Positions 9,075 to 17,745 of a stretch of 64,000 nucleotides of DNA are shown here, in pieces. The DNA lies in the NCBI GenBank assembly GCA_021737275.1, contig JAIPEE010000012.1:1-64000 (forward strand), read 5' to 3'. Made by a program: the position numbers and the translations under genes. Within the stretch, counting starts at the first letter, position 1. Every line of letters starts with the position of its first letter. The notes beneath the pieces were generated by a model. That model saw nothing but the letters and a program-made list of their open reading frames with translations, ran no database searches and was not told where the DNA came from. This stretch comes from Desulfobacterales bacterium (lineage in GTDB: Bacteria > Desulfobacterota > Desulfobacteria > Desulfobacterales > JAIPEE01).

Positions 9075-10358
9075 TTAGCTTTCAAATACAATTATACCGC
9101 CTACCATTGTAAGAACTGCTTTTCCCTTTAATTCCCACCCTTCAAAGGGTGTGTTTATAGCAAGGGACCTGAAATGTTCTGAGGAGACTGTAAAAATCAA
9201 ACCGGGATCAATAATTGTAAGATCTGCATTCATACCTTTTGAGAGACCGCTATCCAGACCAAGGATTTTGGCGGGATTTTTTGACATTTTCTCAACCAGT
9301 TCATACATTGAAAGAATACCCTTTTCTACAAGCTTCAGGGATACCGGTAAAGATGTTTCAAGACCGATAATACCATTGGCTGCCCTGTCAAACGCAACAT
9401 CTTTATCAATTGGCGCATGAGGTGCATGGTCCGTGGCAATGGCATCCAGTGTCCCGTCAGCAAGCCCCTCGCATATGGCCATTCGATCTGCTTCAGTTCT
9501 CAATGGCGGGTTCATTTTGGCATGGGTATTATAACGAACAACCGCTTCATCGGTCAGTGTAAAATAATGGGGGGCTGTTTCAGCAGTAACATTTACGCCT
9601 CTTTTTTTGGCATCCCGTATTGCCGTAACAGATTCCCTGGTGCTTACATGAGCGATATGCAATGCGGCACCTGTCAGTTCGGACAATGCAATATCCCGCA
9701 ATACCATAATACTTTCACATGCATTGGGAATACCCTGTAAACCGAGTTTTGCTGAAATCTCGCCCTCATTCATGGAACCGCCGTTTGCAAGGAAGGGGTC
9801 TTCGCTGTGCGAAATAACAGGAATATTAAACTGTTTTGCACATTCCATCGACCGCCGCATAAGATTGCTGTTTAAGACCGGTAGTCCATCATCAGAGAAT
9901 GCAACAGCGCCGGCATCTTTAAGCTCGCCATAATTACAAAGCCCCTCACCTTTTTGACCTTTACTGATTGCTGCTACAGGAAACACCCGTGCGGCACCCG
10001 CCTTTTGGGCCTTATCTATAATAAATCTTGTAACTTCAGCACCATCATTAACCGGATCCGTATTCGGCATGGGACATACAGCAGTAAAACCGCCGGCTGC
10101 AGCAGCTTTGCATCCTGTTTCTATTGTTTCTTTATATTCAAAACCGGGCTCCCGAAGATGAACATGCATATCGATCAGACCCGGTGTGACATATTTACCT
10201 GCAGCATCAATGATTTTAATATCATCAGATATCGATAAAGCGTCATCAATACCATTTTCAATAATATCCTTAACTTTACCGTCTTCGATAATAATATCTG
10301 AAATTCCATCCAGATGTCCGGGGTCAATTACCCTTCCCCCTTTAATCAAAATCCGCAT
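9075..10358 (-). CDS. pyrC: dihydroorotase
   Basis: Third step of pyrimidine synthesis: reversible cyclisation of carbamoyl-aspartate to dihydroorotate, in the cytoplasm. About 427 residues of the amidohydrolase family, with DMHVHLREPG (zinc ligands and substrate Arg) near residue 60, ISHSED and HIAHVST in the middle, and ATDHAPH near residue 300 with the catalytic Asp. A longer frame opens at 10376, but GGAG lies over that codon and about ten bases before the ATG at 10358, so the shorter start is chosen. The neighbours are pilR and lepB; no other pyr genes are present. Confidence 0.93.
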   Translation of the reverse strand: MRILIKGGRVIDPGHLDGISDIIIEDGKVKDIIENGIDDALSISDDIKIIDAAGKYVTPGLIDMHVHLREPGFEYKETIETGCKAAAAGGFTAVCPMPNTDPVNDGAEVTRFIIDKAQKAGAARVFPVAAISKGQKGEGLCNYGELKDAGAVAFSDDGLPVLNSNLMRRSMECAKQFNIPVISHSEDPFLANGGSMNEGEISAKLGLQGIPNACESIMVLRDIALSELTGAALHIAHVSTRESVTAIRDAKKRGVNVTAETAPHYFTLTDEAVVRYNTHAKMNPPLRTEADRMAICEGLADGTLDAIATDHAPHAPIDKDVAFDRAANGIIGLETSLPVSLKLVEKGILSMYELVEKMSKNPAKILGLDSGLSKGMNADLTIIDPGLIFTVSSEHFRSLAINTPFEGWELKGKAVLTMVGGIIVFES

Positions 10359-10453
10359 CAGTTTATTTCTCCACATGCAAGGTATAAGACAACCATTCTG
10401 GCGGTTACACTGAAAACACGCCCTCCAGACATTTAAATCTCACCCTGTCTTTC

Positions 10454-11080
10454 TTATTTCAATAAATTACCCAGCCTGTTCCATCTGACATTAAATTTAT
10501 CTCTGTTCCATGACCAGTATATGATAAAGGCCTTTCCTTTCACCGCCTCCAGCTCAACAAACCCCCAAAAACGGCTGTCATTGCTCCTGTCTCTGTTGTC
10601 GCCCATAACAAACAGTGATTTTTTCGGCACAACAATCGGTCCGAAATTGTCTCTTCCGGGCATCATATGATAATCCAGATGAATCGCATAGTCAGGTTCG
10701 GCAAGCTTTTTATTGACATATACTTTTTTATTTATAATTTCAATCGTATCGCCGGCCACACCGACAACACGCTTGATATAATCGATGGAATGATCTTTGG
10801 GGAATCTGAATACGACGATATCGCCCCGCTTAGGGTTGGTAATCGGTATAATCGTTTTTTGAATAAACGGCAGCTTAACGCCGTAAATGAACTTGTTAAC
10901 TAAAATATGATCACCGATCTGAAGGGTTTCCAGCATGGATCCTGATGGAATTTTGAATGCCTGAACAATGAAAGTGCGAATGAAAAGCGCAAGCAGCACC
11001 GCAATAATAATCATTTCGATATTTTCACGAAGCTTGCCTTTTTTACCAATTTTAGGATCGAGATTATCTTTTTTTTTCAA
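10454..11080 (-). CDS. lepB: signal peptidase I
   Basis: Membrane serine protease that removes signal peptides from exported proteins. 208 residues: one N-terminal membrane segment (about 22-41), catalytic Ser48 in IPSGSML, general-base Lys103 in YIKRVVG, then the conserved MGDNRDRSNDSRFWG box. The start appears to be TTG at 11080, 22 bp after the pgpA stop codon, with only a weak ribosome site, so coupling to pgpA translation is likely. Its length is normal for the family. Confidence 0.94.
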   Translation of the reverse strand: MKKKDNLDPKIGKKGKLRENIEMIIIAVLLALFIRTFIVQAFKIPSGSMLETLQIGDHILVNKFIYGVKLPFIQKTIIPITNPKRGDIVVFRFPKDHSIDYIKRVVGVAGDTIEIINKKVYVNKKLAEPDYAIHLDYHMMPGRDNFGPIVVPKKSLFVMGDNRDRSNDSRFWGFVELEAVKGKAFIIYWSWNRDKFNVRWNRLGNLLK

Positions 11081-11102
11081 GCTTTTCTTTAGCCTTTCAT
11101 AG

Positions 11103-11564
11103 TTAATTAATAAAATGAAGCCCTATCCGTAATATTATATTTCCAATTATACCCGCCACAATATCATCAAGAACAATACCGGCACCGCCATGGAGATTCC
11201 TGTCAACATAACGTATTGGAAACGGCTTTATAATATCAAGGATTCTGAATATAATAAATCCTGAAATAACCATCCTGAAGTTTACCGGCAGCCCGATAAG
11301 AGTGACAAGCAGGCCTGCAATTTCATCAATAACGATGCAGCCGGGGTCCTGCTTTCCTAAAATTTTTTCAGCCCGGCCTGCAATCCGGATGGATAAAATT
11401 ATTACGGCTGAAACAATTATTGCCGCCGGCCAAAAATTCACATAAGAAAGCAGATAAACCAGAGGTATACCTGCTATTGTGCCGATTGTTCCGGGTGCAA
11501 AAGGAGAATAACCGGTATAACATCCCGTTGCAAGCAGCATTATAAGTTTATCCCGAAATGTCAT
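11103..11564 (-). CDS. pgpA: phosphatidylglycerophosphatase A
   Basis: Removes the phosphate from phosphatidylglycerophosphate to give phosphatidylglycerol at the inner membrane. 153 residues, with the family features GTIGTIAG near the N-terminus, the acidic IDEIAG motif in the middle, FRILDIIKPFPI, and HGGAGIVLDDIVAG near the C-terminus, spread over about four hydrophobic segments. It is followed closely by lepB, consistent with a small envelope operon. Confidence 0.93.
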   Translation of the reverse strand: MTFRDKLIMLLATGCYTGYSPFAPGTIGTIAGIPLVYLLSYVNFWPAAIIVSAVIILSIRIAGRAEKILGKQDPGCIVIDEIAGLLVTLIGLPVNFRMVISGFIIFRILDIIKPFPIRYVDRNLHGGAGIVLDDIVAGIIGNIILRIGLHFIN

Positions 11565-11610
11565 GTCAGGTTTTTATAGTCATAACGGTATTTTGTCAAG
11601 GCAATGTTAA

Positions 11611-11733
11611 TGGCGTCGTAAAAAGTCCAATCTACCGCGTTGCGGTAATTTTTCAGACACTCAACATACTACATGTATGCCTTCATGTCTGAAAAATTAC
11701 CACGCCTTGTATATTGAACTTTTAACTTAGCCA
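11611..11733. repeat. long imperfect palindromic element
   Basis: A 123-bp element whose two ~48-base arms are imperfect reverse complements. The outer ends read TGGC...GCCA, and the inner arms TAATTTTTCAGACA and TGTCTGAAAAATTA match perfectly over 14 bases. It lies between pgpA and larC and has no coding content. It looks like an interspersed palindromic repeat or a small non-autonomous element (MITE-like). From memory, similar sequences occur in other Desulfobacteraceae genomes, which would need a search. Confidence 0.75.
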
Positions 11734-11777
11734 TCGGTTTTACTTTTTCTGAGGTCATCAATGTTAACTATGACCAA

Positions 11778-12950
11778 TCAGGATTTACCTGTAAATTTAA
11801 TTATCGAATCATAAACATCTTTTATCGGAATATCTCTTTCAAGTGCAACCGCTTTGCAGCTTTCATATTCAGGAACAATAGAGACAACACCATCAGGACG
11901 TATAACTCTTTTGCATGTCATCTTCCCAAACTCAGTATCGATTGCAATGATTTCACGATCAAGAATCGTTCTTTCCGCCGAATAGGATCTGATACCAAGC
12001 GCTGTTGTTTCAGATAAAATCCTGTTGATAACACTATCCTTTGTTTTTTTGTCACAAATCACCTGAATCCGGGTTCCGGGTCTGTTCTTTTTCATAAAAA
12101 CAGGCTGCCAGCTTACATCCAGGGCACCATCTTCAAACAGGCGATCCATAACATATCCAAATATTTCAGGATTCATATCATCAATATTGGTTTCAACGAT
12201 CAATACACTGTCATGATTTATATGAGGCCGGGTTTGAAGTTGCTCTCCGGTAATAATTCGTAAAAGATTCGGTATCTTATCAAATTCCATTGATCCGGCA
12301 CCATAACCGGTTTTACATATTTTCATATCAGGAACAGCACCAAAAGATTCGGAAATTGTCGAAATAATAGCAGCACCGGTTGGTGTAACAAGTTCATGTT
12401 TCAGACCACTCCCATAAACCGGAACTCCCTGAAGAATAGAAACTGTGGCAGGGGCAGGAAGCGGTAATGTACCGTGTTGGCATTCTACAAAACCGCTTCC
12501 CATTGGAAGACTTGATGAATAAATGGTTTCAATACCGAGATAATCAAGGCAAAGTGATGTCCCGACAATATCAATAATTGCATCCATACTGCCCACTTCA
12601 TGAAAATGAACTTTTTCTTTTGGGCAGTTATGGATTTCGGATTCGGCAGATGCAATCCTTTCAAATATTTTGAGACTTCGTGTAACAACCGAAGCCGGAA
12701 GATTGCTTTTATTTATCAAAGAAATAATGTGAGTATAATCCCTGTGGGCATTATTATTTTCGATCTGAACATTCAGCTTTGTTGCCTGAATTCCATTTCG
12801 TGTAACAGATGAAACTGAAAGATCAAAATTACTTACCGGAAGGTTCCGGAGCTTTTCCTTTAACCAGCTAAGGGGTACGCCAAGATCAATAAATGCCGCA
12901 AGCGTCATATCGCCGCTGATACCGGAAAAACAGTCAAAATATGCAATCAA
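11778..12950 (-). CDS. larC: nickel-pincer cofactor biosynthesis protein LarC
   Basis: 390 residues of the DUF111/LarC family, the CTP-dependent enzyme that inserts nickel into the pyridinium pincer cofactor of lactate racemase and relatives. The N-terminus YFDCFSGISGDM is diagnostic, and KVHFHEVGSMDAI and ELVTPTGAAII follow. The TTG start at 12948-12950 overlaps the stop codon of the upstream peptidase (TTGA), so translation is coupled. No larA, larB or larE lies in the window. The peptidase-larC pairing has no obvious biochemical reason. Confidence 0.92.
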   Translation of the reverse strand: MIAYFDCFSGISGDMTLAAFIDLGVPLSWLKEKLRNLPVSNFDLSVSSVTRNGIQATKLNVQIENNNAHRDYTHIISLINKSNLPASVVTRSLKIFERIASAESEIHNCPKEKVHFHEVGSMDAIIDIVGTSLCLDYLGIETIYSSSLPMGSGFVECQHGTLPLPAPATVSILQGVPVYGSGLKHELVTPTGAAIISTISESFGAVPDMKICKTGYGAGSMEFDKIPNLLRIITGEQLQTRPHINHDSVLIVETNIDDMNPEIFGYVMDRLFEDGALDVSWQPVFMKKNRPGTRIQVICDKKTKDSVINRILSETTALGIRSYSAERTILDREIIAIDTEFGKMTCKRVIRPDGVVSIVPEYESCKAVALERDIPIKDVYDSIIKFTGKS

Positions 12951-14101
12951 GATTCTGCCGCCCTGTTATTTGAATTACATTTAATGATTTCTATCAGGAG
13001 CTCTGTTGTTTTCACAAGGTCATCAAGTGTTATCGACTCTCTTAACGTATGAACATCCGTCATACCGGTTCCCAGAACGCCTGTAAATATACCATGTTCA
13101 AAAAATACATTGGCATCTGCGCCGCCACCGGTTGTTTTTGTGGCCAGCTCTCTGCCGAGACGCTTTGCCGCTTCTTTAGCAATAGAAATAACAGGGTGAT
13201 CTTCCGGTATGTTTGTAGCGGAAAAATCCTTATAAATATTTATATCAAGTTCAGGCAGGTCATCATCATATTGTTTTCGAAAATTTTGGACCGTTTCAGA
13301 AAAAGCATCCTTTATACGATCTGTCACTTTCATAAGTTTAGTTTCATCGTGGCTTCGGACTTCACCTTCGACTGTAACAAGGCTCGGCACAATATTTGTT
13401 GCAATACCGCCATTGATAAAACCGATGTTGCATGTTGTCTCATGATCAATTCGTCCCAGAAAATCAAGTTTGGCAATGGCACTGCCTGCAACCTGAATGG
13501 CATTGATCCCCTTTTCCGGTTCGATGCCGGCATGGGCATCCTTTCCATAAACCGTAAATTCAAGTGAGTTGGCCCCGGGCGCTCTTGTAACAATGCCTTC
13601 AGTATCCATTGTATCCAGAACATAGCCATACTTCGACTCTATCAGGCCAAAATCAAGGTATTTTGCGCCAATTAGGCCAATTTCTTCACAAACGGTTATA
13701 ACCACTTCAATGGGACCATATTGGATTCCATTTTCCTGAATTACACGCACAGCCTCAATTATGTTGGCGATTGCGCTTTTATCATCTGCACCAAGAATTG
13801 TGGTACCATCACTGGTAAAAACACCATTTTTAAAAATAGGGTTAACACCTTTACCGGGCCCAACAGTATCCATATGGGCAGATAAAAGCAGCGGTGGGAT
13901 ATCAAGATTGCCTGCAAGCTTAATAACAAGATTGCCGGTGTTGCTTCCTGTTTTTTCTGAAGAATTATCAACCAGAATCTCGGCACCCATTTCAGAAAAT
14001 ATTTTTGAAATATTTTCAGCAATAGCGGCTTCATCTTTTGAGATACTATCAATCCTGACAAGATCTGTAAATGTTTGGGACAACCTGTCTTTGTTTATCA
14101 C
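12947..14101 (-). CDS. M20 family metallopeptidase (PepT-like)
   Basis: About 384 residues of the M20/PepT-like zinc aminopeptidase family, which cleaves short peptides or related amides in the cytoplasm. SAHMDTVGPG carries the first zinc ligand, GADDKSA the bridging Asp, TVCEEIGLIG the catalytic Glu pair, and TTGGGADANVF the C-terminal region. A GTG at 14107 also opens the frame, but AAAGG is correctly spaced before the GTG at 14099-14101, so that start is preferred. The stop overlaps the larC start. It is divergent from tRNA-Sec. Confidence 0.86.
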   Translation of the reverse strand: MINKDRLSQTFTDLVRIDSISKDEAAIAENISKIFSEMGAEILVDNSSEKTGSNTGNLVIKLAGNLDIPPLLLSAHMDTVGPGKGVNPIFKNGVFTSDGTTILGADDKSAIANIIEAVRVIQENGIQYGPIEVVITVCEEIGLIGAKYLDFGLIESKYGYVLDTMDTEGIVTRAPGANSLEFTVYGKDAHAGIEPEKGINAIQVAGSAIAKLDFLGRIDHETTCNIGFINGGIATNIVPSLVTVEGEVRSHDETKLMKVTDRIKDAFSETVQNFRKQYDDDLPELDINIYKDFSATNIPEDHPVISIAKEAAKRLGRELATKTTGGGADANVFFEHGIFTGVLGTGMTDVHTLRESITLDDLVKTTELLIEIIKCNSNNRAAES

Positions 14102-14128
14102 GGGCACCTTTCAAAATTGACAAATTCG

Positions 14129-14154
14129 TTGACATGTTATTGTTTATCTATAAT
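14129..14154 (+). promoter_or_regulatory. putative promoter of tRNA-Sec
   Basis: Exact TTGACA (14129-14134) and TATAAT (14149-14154) hexamers precede the tRNA, with a short 14-base spacer. A second TTGACA lies at 14117-14122 and a second -10-like TATAAA at 14154-14159. The position fits transcription starting a few bases before the tRNA at 14171. Confidence 0.5.
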
Positions 14155-14170
14155 ATAAACCACTCAAAAC

Positions 14171-14268
14171 GGAAGTGGACAGCTCACTGGTGGGGCTCCC
14201 GGACTTCAAATCCGGTGTGGGGCGCTAATCACGTCCCGGGTGGGTTCGATTCCCATGCACTTCCGCCA
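14171..14268 (+). tRNA. selC: tRNA-Sec (UCA anticodon)
   Basis: A 98-nt tRNA with encoded CCA. The acceptor arms GGAAGTG and CACTTCC pair, the anticodon loop CTTCAAA shows TCA (14206-14208), there is a long variable arm (about 14214-14240), and a standard T-arm with GGTTCGATTCC. The long acceptor/variable arm and UCA anticodon identify a selenocysteine tRNA, so the organism should decode some UGA codons. No selA, selB or selD and no obvious selenoprotein gene lies in the window. Its 3' end is the left edge of the accessory region. Confidence 0.95.
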
Positions 14269-14481
14269 TTTTTTTATAATTTCAATAACTTAACTTTCTA
14301 AAAATTATTCCTCCATAGTTCCCCAGTTAAATCAATTTTCGAAACCCAAGATACTCCAAGCTTTTCATTTTAAGCAAGAAGAAAAAAGGTGAATAATGTA
14401 TGATTATAACAGTGAAACAAACCACTGACTGCAGGACGGATCGGGTGTTGAACACGAGTCCTAAGATCTATCTTTATGATA

Positions 14482-14637
14482 TTATTGCCTATTTAAATTA
14501 TATGCACCACTTTCGGCCAATTTAGTATATATACTTATGCAAACATCTCTTCCGATTTGATTCAAAAAGCCAGCGCCTTCACCGTAAAAAAATATCACGC
14601 TGTTGTGGTTGGCGTATGTAATATACTCTTTTTTCAT
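14482..14637 (-). CDS. possible small protein, unknown
   Basis: A 51-codon open frame beginning MKKEYITYANHNS, with an aromatic and glycine-bearing centre (VIFFYGEGAGFLNQIGRD). The ATG at 14637 has only a weak ribosome-site candidate (GGGG). I do not recognise it. It lies in a debris-like stretch next to selC and may be a fragment of a longer lost gene. Confidence 0.25.
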   Translation of the reverse strand: MKKEYITYANHNSVIFFYGEGAGFLNQIGRDVCISIYTKLAESGAYNLNRQ

Positions 14638-14645
14638 AATGCCCC

Positions 14646-14771
14646 GATAAGCCTCATAAACTTGATCTTAAGGAAAGTTCAAATGGAAAGATAGATCCAG
14701 ATCGGCCGTTCTCAGGAAAAACACCTGATGAAGTGTAGTGGGGAAAGGAATTTGGCCAAATGGCGGCATGA
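14646..14771 (+). pseudogene. decayed transposase (rve/IS3-like) C-terminal fragment
   Basis: One frame reads DPDRPFSGKTPDEV, a stop, then WGKEFGQMAA and a final stop. RP...TPDEVY is the usual C-terminal end of IS3/IS481-type integrase-core transposases, and here the expected Tyr codon has become TAG. No start, no inverted repeats and no upstream catalytic part are visible. It suggests that the region next to tRNA-Sec once held a mobile element. The short length keeps confidence moderate. Confidence 0.42.
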
Positions 14772-14981
14772 ATGAATGCCAACCCTAAACAATGTATGCA
14801 CTACTTTGACTTGAGTTGCTTCGGGAAAAACAAGCATGCTACCGGGAAAAGGCTATATATACTTCAGAAAGGAGGTGAAACCTCATCAAGGCTGAGATTG
14901 TAGGCCCTTTTTGACATATTTTTTATGAAACACCGGTTTTACTTTGTGTTTAGATTATTCATTCAAGGTATCCGGACCGCC

Positions 14982-15206
14982 CTATCGGGGCTCCCAATTA
15001 CCTTCATCCTTTTTGTATTTATGTTTTACTGCTGCCCAGGCAACCTTGTGGGCAACCGTCTCCCGTGAATCATTGTCACGCCTGTCTTTTGGGTTTTTGT
15101 ACTCTTCCCAGGCATTGTTGAAAGCGGCCAGATAAATTTCCTGTGCATGTTTCGGCAATACTCCACTGACTGATTTCGGAAGATCCGTCAGATTATCATA
15201 GGGCAT
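14982..15206 (-). CDS. chaB: ChaB family protein
   Basis: 74 residues matching the ChaB family nearly end to end: MPYDNLTDLPKSV, LPKHAQEIYLAAFNNAWEEY, then DRRDNDSRETVAHKVAWAAVK. ChaB is a small cytoplasmic protein named as a putative regulator of the ChaA cation/proton antiporter; its actual role is poorly defined. GGAG lies seven bases before the ATG. A cation/proton antiporter of another family lies 6.7 kb away in the same accessory region. It is the first intact gene after tRNA-Sec. Confidence 0.9.
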   Translation of the reverse strand: MPYDNLTDLPKSVSGVLPKHAQEIYLAAFNNAWEEYKNPKDRRDNDSRETVAHKVAWAAVKHKYKKDEGNWEPR

Positions 15207-15292
15207 ATTTATCTCCTTTTTTAGCGGGTCTTAATGTTTTATGCTCACAGAGTTCAACACGCACATCAGCAAACAATGTTTTCTGTGATAAA

Positions 15293-15337
15293 ATTGAATA
15301 TCGGGCGGCGGCATAAACCTGCCGCCCGATATTCAAT
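15293..15337. terminator. strong 17-bp hairpin between two small genes
   Basis: Perfect 17-base arms (15293-15309 and 15321-15337; core TCGGGCGGC / GCCGCCCGA) enclose an 11-base loop. It lies 33 bp past the stop of the 66-residue gene and upstream of chaB, both on the - strand. The lack of a clear T-run makes it an atypical terminator; it could also be an mRNA-stabilising or repetitive palindrome. Confidence 0.6.
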
Positions 15338-15370
15338 TCAGACATGCAAATAGTAAGATTTGATTATCCG

Positions 15371-15571
15371 TTAAACATGCCCGCCCATACTACCCGGCGG
15401 ATTATTACGTCTTTCTGCGCCTGGCGCCTTGGGATAATCTCCGGAAGAATCCATATCTTCCTTTTCAAGGGAATCCTGGCGATCTTTTTCTCCCTCTTTT
15501 ACCCGATCACGACATTCACCTTCACAACCCCCACTGATATCTCTTTCCGGCATTTGTTTTGACTCTGACAT
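15371..15571 (-). CDS. small hydrophilic protein, unknown
   Basis: 66 residues, highly charged, rich in Glu, Asp, Lys, Arg, Gly and Pro, with a cysteine pair (GGCEGEC) at about residues 15-19 and no hydrophobic segment. A longer frame exists upstream, but TAAGGAGG stands seven bases before the ATG at 15571, making this start clear. Composition suggests a disordered, cytoplasmic protein of the kind induced by stress or desiccation; that is inference. I do not recognise a family. Confidence 0.65.
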   Translation of the reverse strand: MSESKQMPERDISGGCEGECRDRVKEGEKDRQDSLEKEDMDSSGDYPKAPGAERRNNPPGSMGGHV

Positions 15572-15728
15572 GATTTTCCTCCTTACTTTATGGTTGAAAG
15601 AAAATTTTCTGTAACTGTTTAAAAAATAAAAGATAAAACCATATTTTAAAATACCGGATAAAGAGTACTTCAGTTGGATGAAGTATGTATTGCAGCGGCT
15701 TGAGTTGATTAAAATTTTATGATCGTTG

Positions 15729-17375
15729 TCAACGATTATGCAGAATATCGAAGATAAGCCACAATCCGAGTACGGCAGAGATGAGATAGCCTGCCAGTCC
15801 CAGCAGAGGATATCCATAAAAAATCGGAGGGATGCCGGTCGTGATGATCAGAGAAGATCCGATGACCATCGCTCCCAAGATAATTCCCATGGTCAGCCGG
15901 CTGAAAATTTTTTCGAGTGTATTTTGAAGGCCGCCCAGATTGCGGTGTTCAAATCCGATTCGCAGATTACCCCTTTCCATTTTCTCAACAATATCAACGA
16001 TACGCCTGGGGAGTTGGGTGGGTGCGGCAGCTATTTTGAACAGAAAAGCACGTGCGCTACGCAAGATGGATTCCGGGCGGAAGCGCTGTGTCGCAAGGCG
16101 CTTCAGGTGGGGACGCATCTCGGCGACCAGATCCATGTCCGGGTCTATCAGTTGCACCGTTCCTTCTGCGGCGACCAAAGCTTTTATCATCATGAACAGA
16201 TCAGGTGGAATCTGTAAATGGTATTGGCGGATCATTTCAGCAACATCAAGTACCAGTTGCCCCAAACGCAGATCGGATAATGAATCTACCAGATAGGAAT
16301 CAAGAACACCGAGCAGGTCACGCTCAAGAGCGCGCCTGTCGATTTCAGTGTGCCCGGAAGTTATGGCCAGCAGGGTATCGACCAGCCGACGACTGTCTTT
16401 CTCAACAATTGCAGAAATCAGGCCAACGACTTCGTATCGGTCCCTGGCCGTGAGGCGACCGATCATTCCCCAATCAATCAGATTAATCGTGTTTCCATTC
16501 GAAATGAGCACGTTCCCCGGGTGTAGATCGGCGTGAAAAAAACCCACTTCAAACAGTTGTCTGACAGTGGCTTTCAAACCGTTGCGGGCCAACACTGCCG
16601 GATCTTCAAGAAGATCATGGTTTATGGTTCTCAGGCTTTGTCCATGAACAAATTCCATCACCAGAAGTTGCGGCGTACTGAGCTTCAAAAACGCTTTAGG
16701 GACATGAATTCCTTCCATACCCCTCATGTAACTGCGGGCGATCTGAATGGAGCGGGCTTCTCGGCTGAAATCCAATTCCCGCTCGAGCGATTTTCGTGTC
16801 AGTTTCACCAGGCGAGGCAATTCATAAATTTGCATTTCCGGTATGCGCTGATGCATACGTTCGGCAATCGTGTCCAGGATACTCAGATCCCGGTTGATCT
16901 TCGATTCAATATCCGGCCGCTGGACTTTAAGGGCAACTTCCGTACCGCACTCCTGCAATACTGCCCGGTGGACCTGGGAAAGTGAAGCAGCAGCCAGAGG
17001 TTGCTCGTCAAAAGAGAGGAACAGTCTTTCCCACGGCTGGTCTAAATTATCACAAATTACGGCTTTGATCAATTCGATGTCAACCGGAGCGGCATCGTCC
17101 TGAAGCTTCTGCAGCTCCTCAATCAGAGGCTTTGGCAACAGATCGGACCGAAGGCTCATTACCTGGCCGAATTTAACGAATGTCGGCCCTAACTGATCCA
17201 GCGCCATACGAAAACGTTCGTAAGGTGTCAGATCGGGATCGACATCCATAAATCGGTTCGCGAGATGATGACCCGGAAGATCAAGCAGGCGTATGACATC
17301 GGCAAACCCATATTTGACAAAGGTTGTAAGAATTTCTTTCAACCGGCCGAGGTTGACAATTGTTTTCAGCTTCAT
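15729..17375 (-). CDS. UbiB/AarF (ABC1) family atypical kinase
   Basis: 548 residues of the ABC1/UbiB family of atypical protein-kinase-like ATPases, linked to quinone or lipid metabolism at the membrane. KFGQVMSLRSDLLP is the family's KxGQ motif, A-A-S-L-S-Q-V-H is the alanine-rich nucleotide loop, ALKVQRPDI holds the Lys, and FHADLHPGN with NLIDWGMIG are the catalytic and metal-binding loops. Two C-terminal hydrophobic segments (about 490-545) anchor it. AGGAA precedes the ATG. It stands alone in the accessory region, away from quinone biosynthesis genes. Confidence 0.88.
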   Translation of the reverse strand: MKLKTIVNLGRLKEILTTFVKYGFADVIRLLDLPGHHLANRFMDVDPDLTPYERFRMALDQLGPTFVKFGQVMSLRSDLLPKPLIEELQKLQDDAAPVDIELIKAVICDNLDQPWERLFLSFDEQPLAAASLSQVHRAVLQECGTEVALKVQRPDIESKINRDLSILDTIAERMHQRIPEMQIYELPRLVKLTRKSLERELDFSREARSIQIARSYMRGMEGIHVPKAFLKLSTPQLLVMEFVHGQSLRTINHDLLEDPAVLARNGLKATVRQLFEVGFFHADLHPGNVLISNGNTINLIDWGMIGRLTARDRYEVVGLISAIVEKDSRRLVDTLLAITSGHTEIDRRALERDLLGVLDSYLVDSLSDLRLGQLVLDVAEMIRQYHLQIPPDLFMMIKALVAAEGTVQLIDPDMDLVAEMRPHLKRLATQRFRPESILRSARAFLFKIAAAPTQLPRRIVDIVEKMERGNLRIGFEHRNLGGLQNTLEKIFSRLTMGIILGAMVIGSSLIITTGIPPIFYGYPLLGLAGYLISAVLGLWLIFDILHNR

Positions 17376-17745
17376 TAGAAAATTCCTGTTATATTAAGCG
17401 ATATATAATATTGAATCTAAATTAAGCGTTCAAAATAATTTATTATACCAGTGATGGAACTATCCACATATAGGTTCTACCACCCAGCCCGAGGGTTCAG
17501 GGACAGTAGATTTCAAACCCGCAACTCATATTTCATAAAAAAGATCTGGTTTGATTTTTGAAATACCCACCAAAACATGGGGCAATACATGCCGGTACGT
17601 ATTGGAATTTCGGCATCGTTGGATATGGTGATGATTAAATTCGGTTTTAAAGCGTAATCGGATGGCTAAAATATCATTATCAACAATTAATTTTACATGA
17701 AAGAAAACAAGGTACACACCCATGTGTGCCGTAAGAGAGGTCAAT
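17376..17745. other. divergent intergenic region
   Basis: About 370 bases between the divergent UbiB-like and STAS-like genes. I see no convincing gene, RNA or repeat here; it presumably holds promoters for both genes. Confidence 0.45.

Noticed and set aside
15726-16453. Several + strand frames opposite the UbiB-like gene
   Set aside because: Shadow frames of a well-supported 548-residue gene with all family motifs on the - strand.
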